The translations under genes and the position numbers were made by a program. Positions 63,214 to 64,000 of a stretch of DNA of 64,000 bases are shown piece after piece (the stretch's first letter is position 1; each line of letters begins with the position of its first letter). The notes below the pieces were generated by a model. The model was not told where the DNA came from and ran no database searches. It was given only the letters and a program-made list of their open reading frames with translations. The stretch is taken from contig NZ_BONC01000005.1 in NCBI RefSeq assembly GCF_016862515.1, positions 142,098 to 206,097 of the forward strand. Direction: 5' to 3'. The DNA comes from Asanoa iriomotensis. Lineage in GTDB: Bacteria > Actinomycetota > Actinomycetes > Mycobacteriales > Micromonosporaceae.

Positions 63214-63597
63214 GTGCCGCTCTCTGAGCACGAGCAGCGGCTGTTCGAGCAGATCGAGCGGTCGCTTGCCGAGGATCCCAAGTTCGCCTCGGCCGTGCGT
63301 GCCAGCGACCCGCGTTTCCACGCGCGGCGTCGTCTGCTGTTGGCCGCCGTCGTGATCATCGCTGGCCTGGCCCTGGTTGTCTTCGGCACGGTGAACAAGA
63401 CACCGCTGCTCGGCGTGGCGGGTTTCGTCATCATGCTGGGTGCCGCGGCGTTCGCCATGCAGTCGCACCGCAAGGGCCAGCAGCCCGACCTGCACGTCGT
63501 CGGTGGCACCGCCAGCCGCCGCACCCGTGCCAGGCGCTCGGGGCTGCTCGACCGTCTCGAGGAGCGCTGGCGCCAGCGCCCCGAGGGACACCGCTGA
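63214..63597 (+). CDS. DUF3040 membrane protein
   Basis: 127 residues. N-terminal MPLSEHEQRLFEQIERSLAE and FASAVRASDPRFHARRRLL are the DUF3040 signature. Two membrane helices (LLAAVVIIAGLALVVFGTV, LLGVAGFVIMLGAAAFAMQ) and a basic cytoplasmic tail follow. In mycobacteria the homologue (Rv2169c) lies near the mraZ division cluster, so the cluster may follow beyond the window. Function unknown. Confidence 0.92.
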   Translation: MPLSEHEQRLFEQIERSLAEDPKFASAVRASDPRFHARRRLLLAAVVIIAGLALVVFGTVNKTPLLGVAGFVIMLGAAAFAMQSHRKGQQPDLHVVGGTASRRTRARRSGLLDRLEERWRQRPEGHR

Positions 63598-63647
63598 CAA
63601 TCCGCTGCGGCGGCGCCCGGGCCGCCACATCGGGGTATATCTCTGGT

Positions 63648-63677
63648 GGCGTCGGACCATGCGTCCGACGCCTTTTT
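63648..63677 (+). terminator. Rho-independent terminator after DUF3040
   Basis: GGCGTCGGAC, 5-nt loop CATGC, GTCCGACGCC, then TTTTT: a 10-bp perfect stem with a U-tract. Confidence 0.9.
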
Positions 63678-64000
63678 GCGTCCTCGTCAGCCCCCGCCGG
63701 GCACGCTTTCGCCCAGCCCTGACCACCGCCATCACCGCCGTCGGGCGACCTCGGCACGGCTCAGAGACGCCAGGCCTTAAGTGCCGGCCAAGATCACCGT
63801 GACCCCTGCATCCGGCCTGGTGGATCGACCGGCCGGGGTCGCCCTTGGGCCGCGGTCGGGCCTTCGCGAAGCGGTTCCGGGAGACGGCGGGTGACTCGCC
63901 GGCGCCTGTGCGGTGCCTACCTGGACGGCGATCTCCTCACGGACCGACCTGCACGGCACGCCTGAAACGCCGGACCCGTCGGCGGTGCACGCCTGAAACG
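63678..64000. other. Gene-free region at right edge
   Basis: 323 bases with no coding region I can support. GCACGCCTGAAACG occurs twice (63955 and 63987), about 32 nt apart, the second ending at the window edge. By analogy with other actinobacteria this could be the promoter/leader of the mraZ-led division cluster, not visible here. Confidence 0.4.

Overview
High-GC DNA whose gene content points to an actinomycete of the Micromonosporaceae (Micromonospora/Actinoplanes/Salinispora type). The support is PASTA-kinase and Rv2175c-like genes, a class II DAHP synthase, RNase AS, a second divergent tuf gene, an imuA'-imuB-dnaE2 cassette, CBM2 chitinase, carotenoid genes and DUF3040. Most of the window is ordinary chromosome with little free space and many 4-nt ATGA/GTGA overlaps. 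I saw no tRNA, rRNA, CRISPR, transposase or prophage genes.

Layout. (1) 1-6.4 kb: a truncated adenylate-cyclase/AAA ATPase, a small protein with three Trp-Met-Gly-Pro-Thr repeats, a Crp-type regulator, a degenerate phosphotransferase, a DUF1028 protein and RNase AS. (2) 6.5-15.1 kb: a phosphofructokinase with pyrophosphate-type signature residues, proC, a sortase with a DUF4397 surface protein, glutathione peroxidase, a secreted chitinase with its own palindrome, and a DGPF-ECF42 sigma pair. (3) 15.1-24.4 kb: a self-contained sugar locus with a LacI regulator, an ADP-ribosylglycohydrolase-fold enzyme, a cytoplasmic GH32, an ABC binding protein with two permeases, and a divergent GH127. All three enzymes belong to families that attack furanosides, and the three promoter regions share a LacI-like CAAAT..RTTTG operator. 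This is the best candidate for an undescribed system. (4) 24.4-29.7 kb: a second EF-Tu behind a leader peptide, a long perfect bidirectional terminator, DUF4389, a lipoprotein, DAHP synthase and threonine aldolase. (5) 29.7-44.6 kb: a GGDEF protein, an ArsR-type regulator with MFS exporter, endonuclease IV, a PknL-like PASTA kinase, an Rv2175c homologue, split lycopene cyclase, an MptA-type mannosyltransferase, a prenyl synthase, an XRE regulator, metF and a CDP-alcohol phosphatidyltransferase. (6) 45.0-50.1 kb: a tightly overlapping carotenoid operon (CrtI/CrtD, GT2, CruF, GNAT, CrtA) and a YbaK protein. (7) 50.2-57.6 kb: a LexA-box-controlled mutagenesis operon (HEPN protein, imuA', imuB, dnaE2). 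(8) 57.8-64 kb: a TetR/SnoaL pair, a methyltransferase, a phosphodiesterase, a 4 x 133-bp degenerate tandem repeat, DNA polymerase IV and DUF3040, followed by a terminator and about 320 bases without a gene.

Several genes (RNase AS, DAHP synthase, PknL, Rv2175c, MptA, prenyl synthase, metF, DUF3040) have their counterparts in the Mycobacterium tuberculosis Rv2169c-Rv2179c neighbourhood. The window therefore looks like an ancestral actinobacterial block with the sugar, carotenoid and mutagenesis modules inserted. Many start codons sit 6-7 nt after a TANNNT-type -10 box, which suggests frequent leaderless transcripts.
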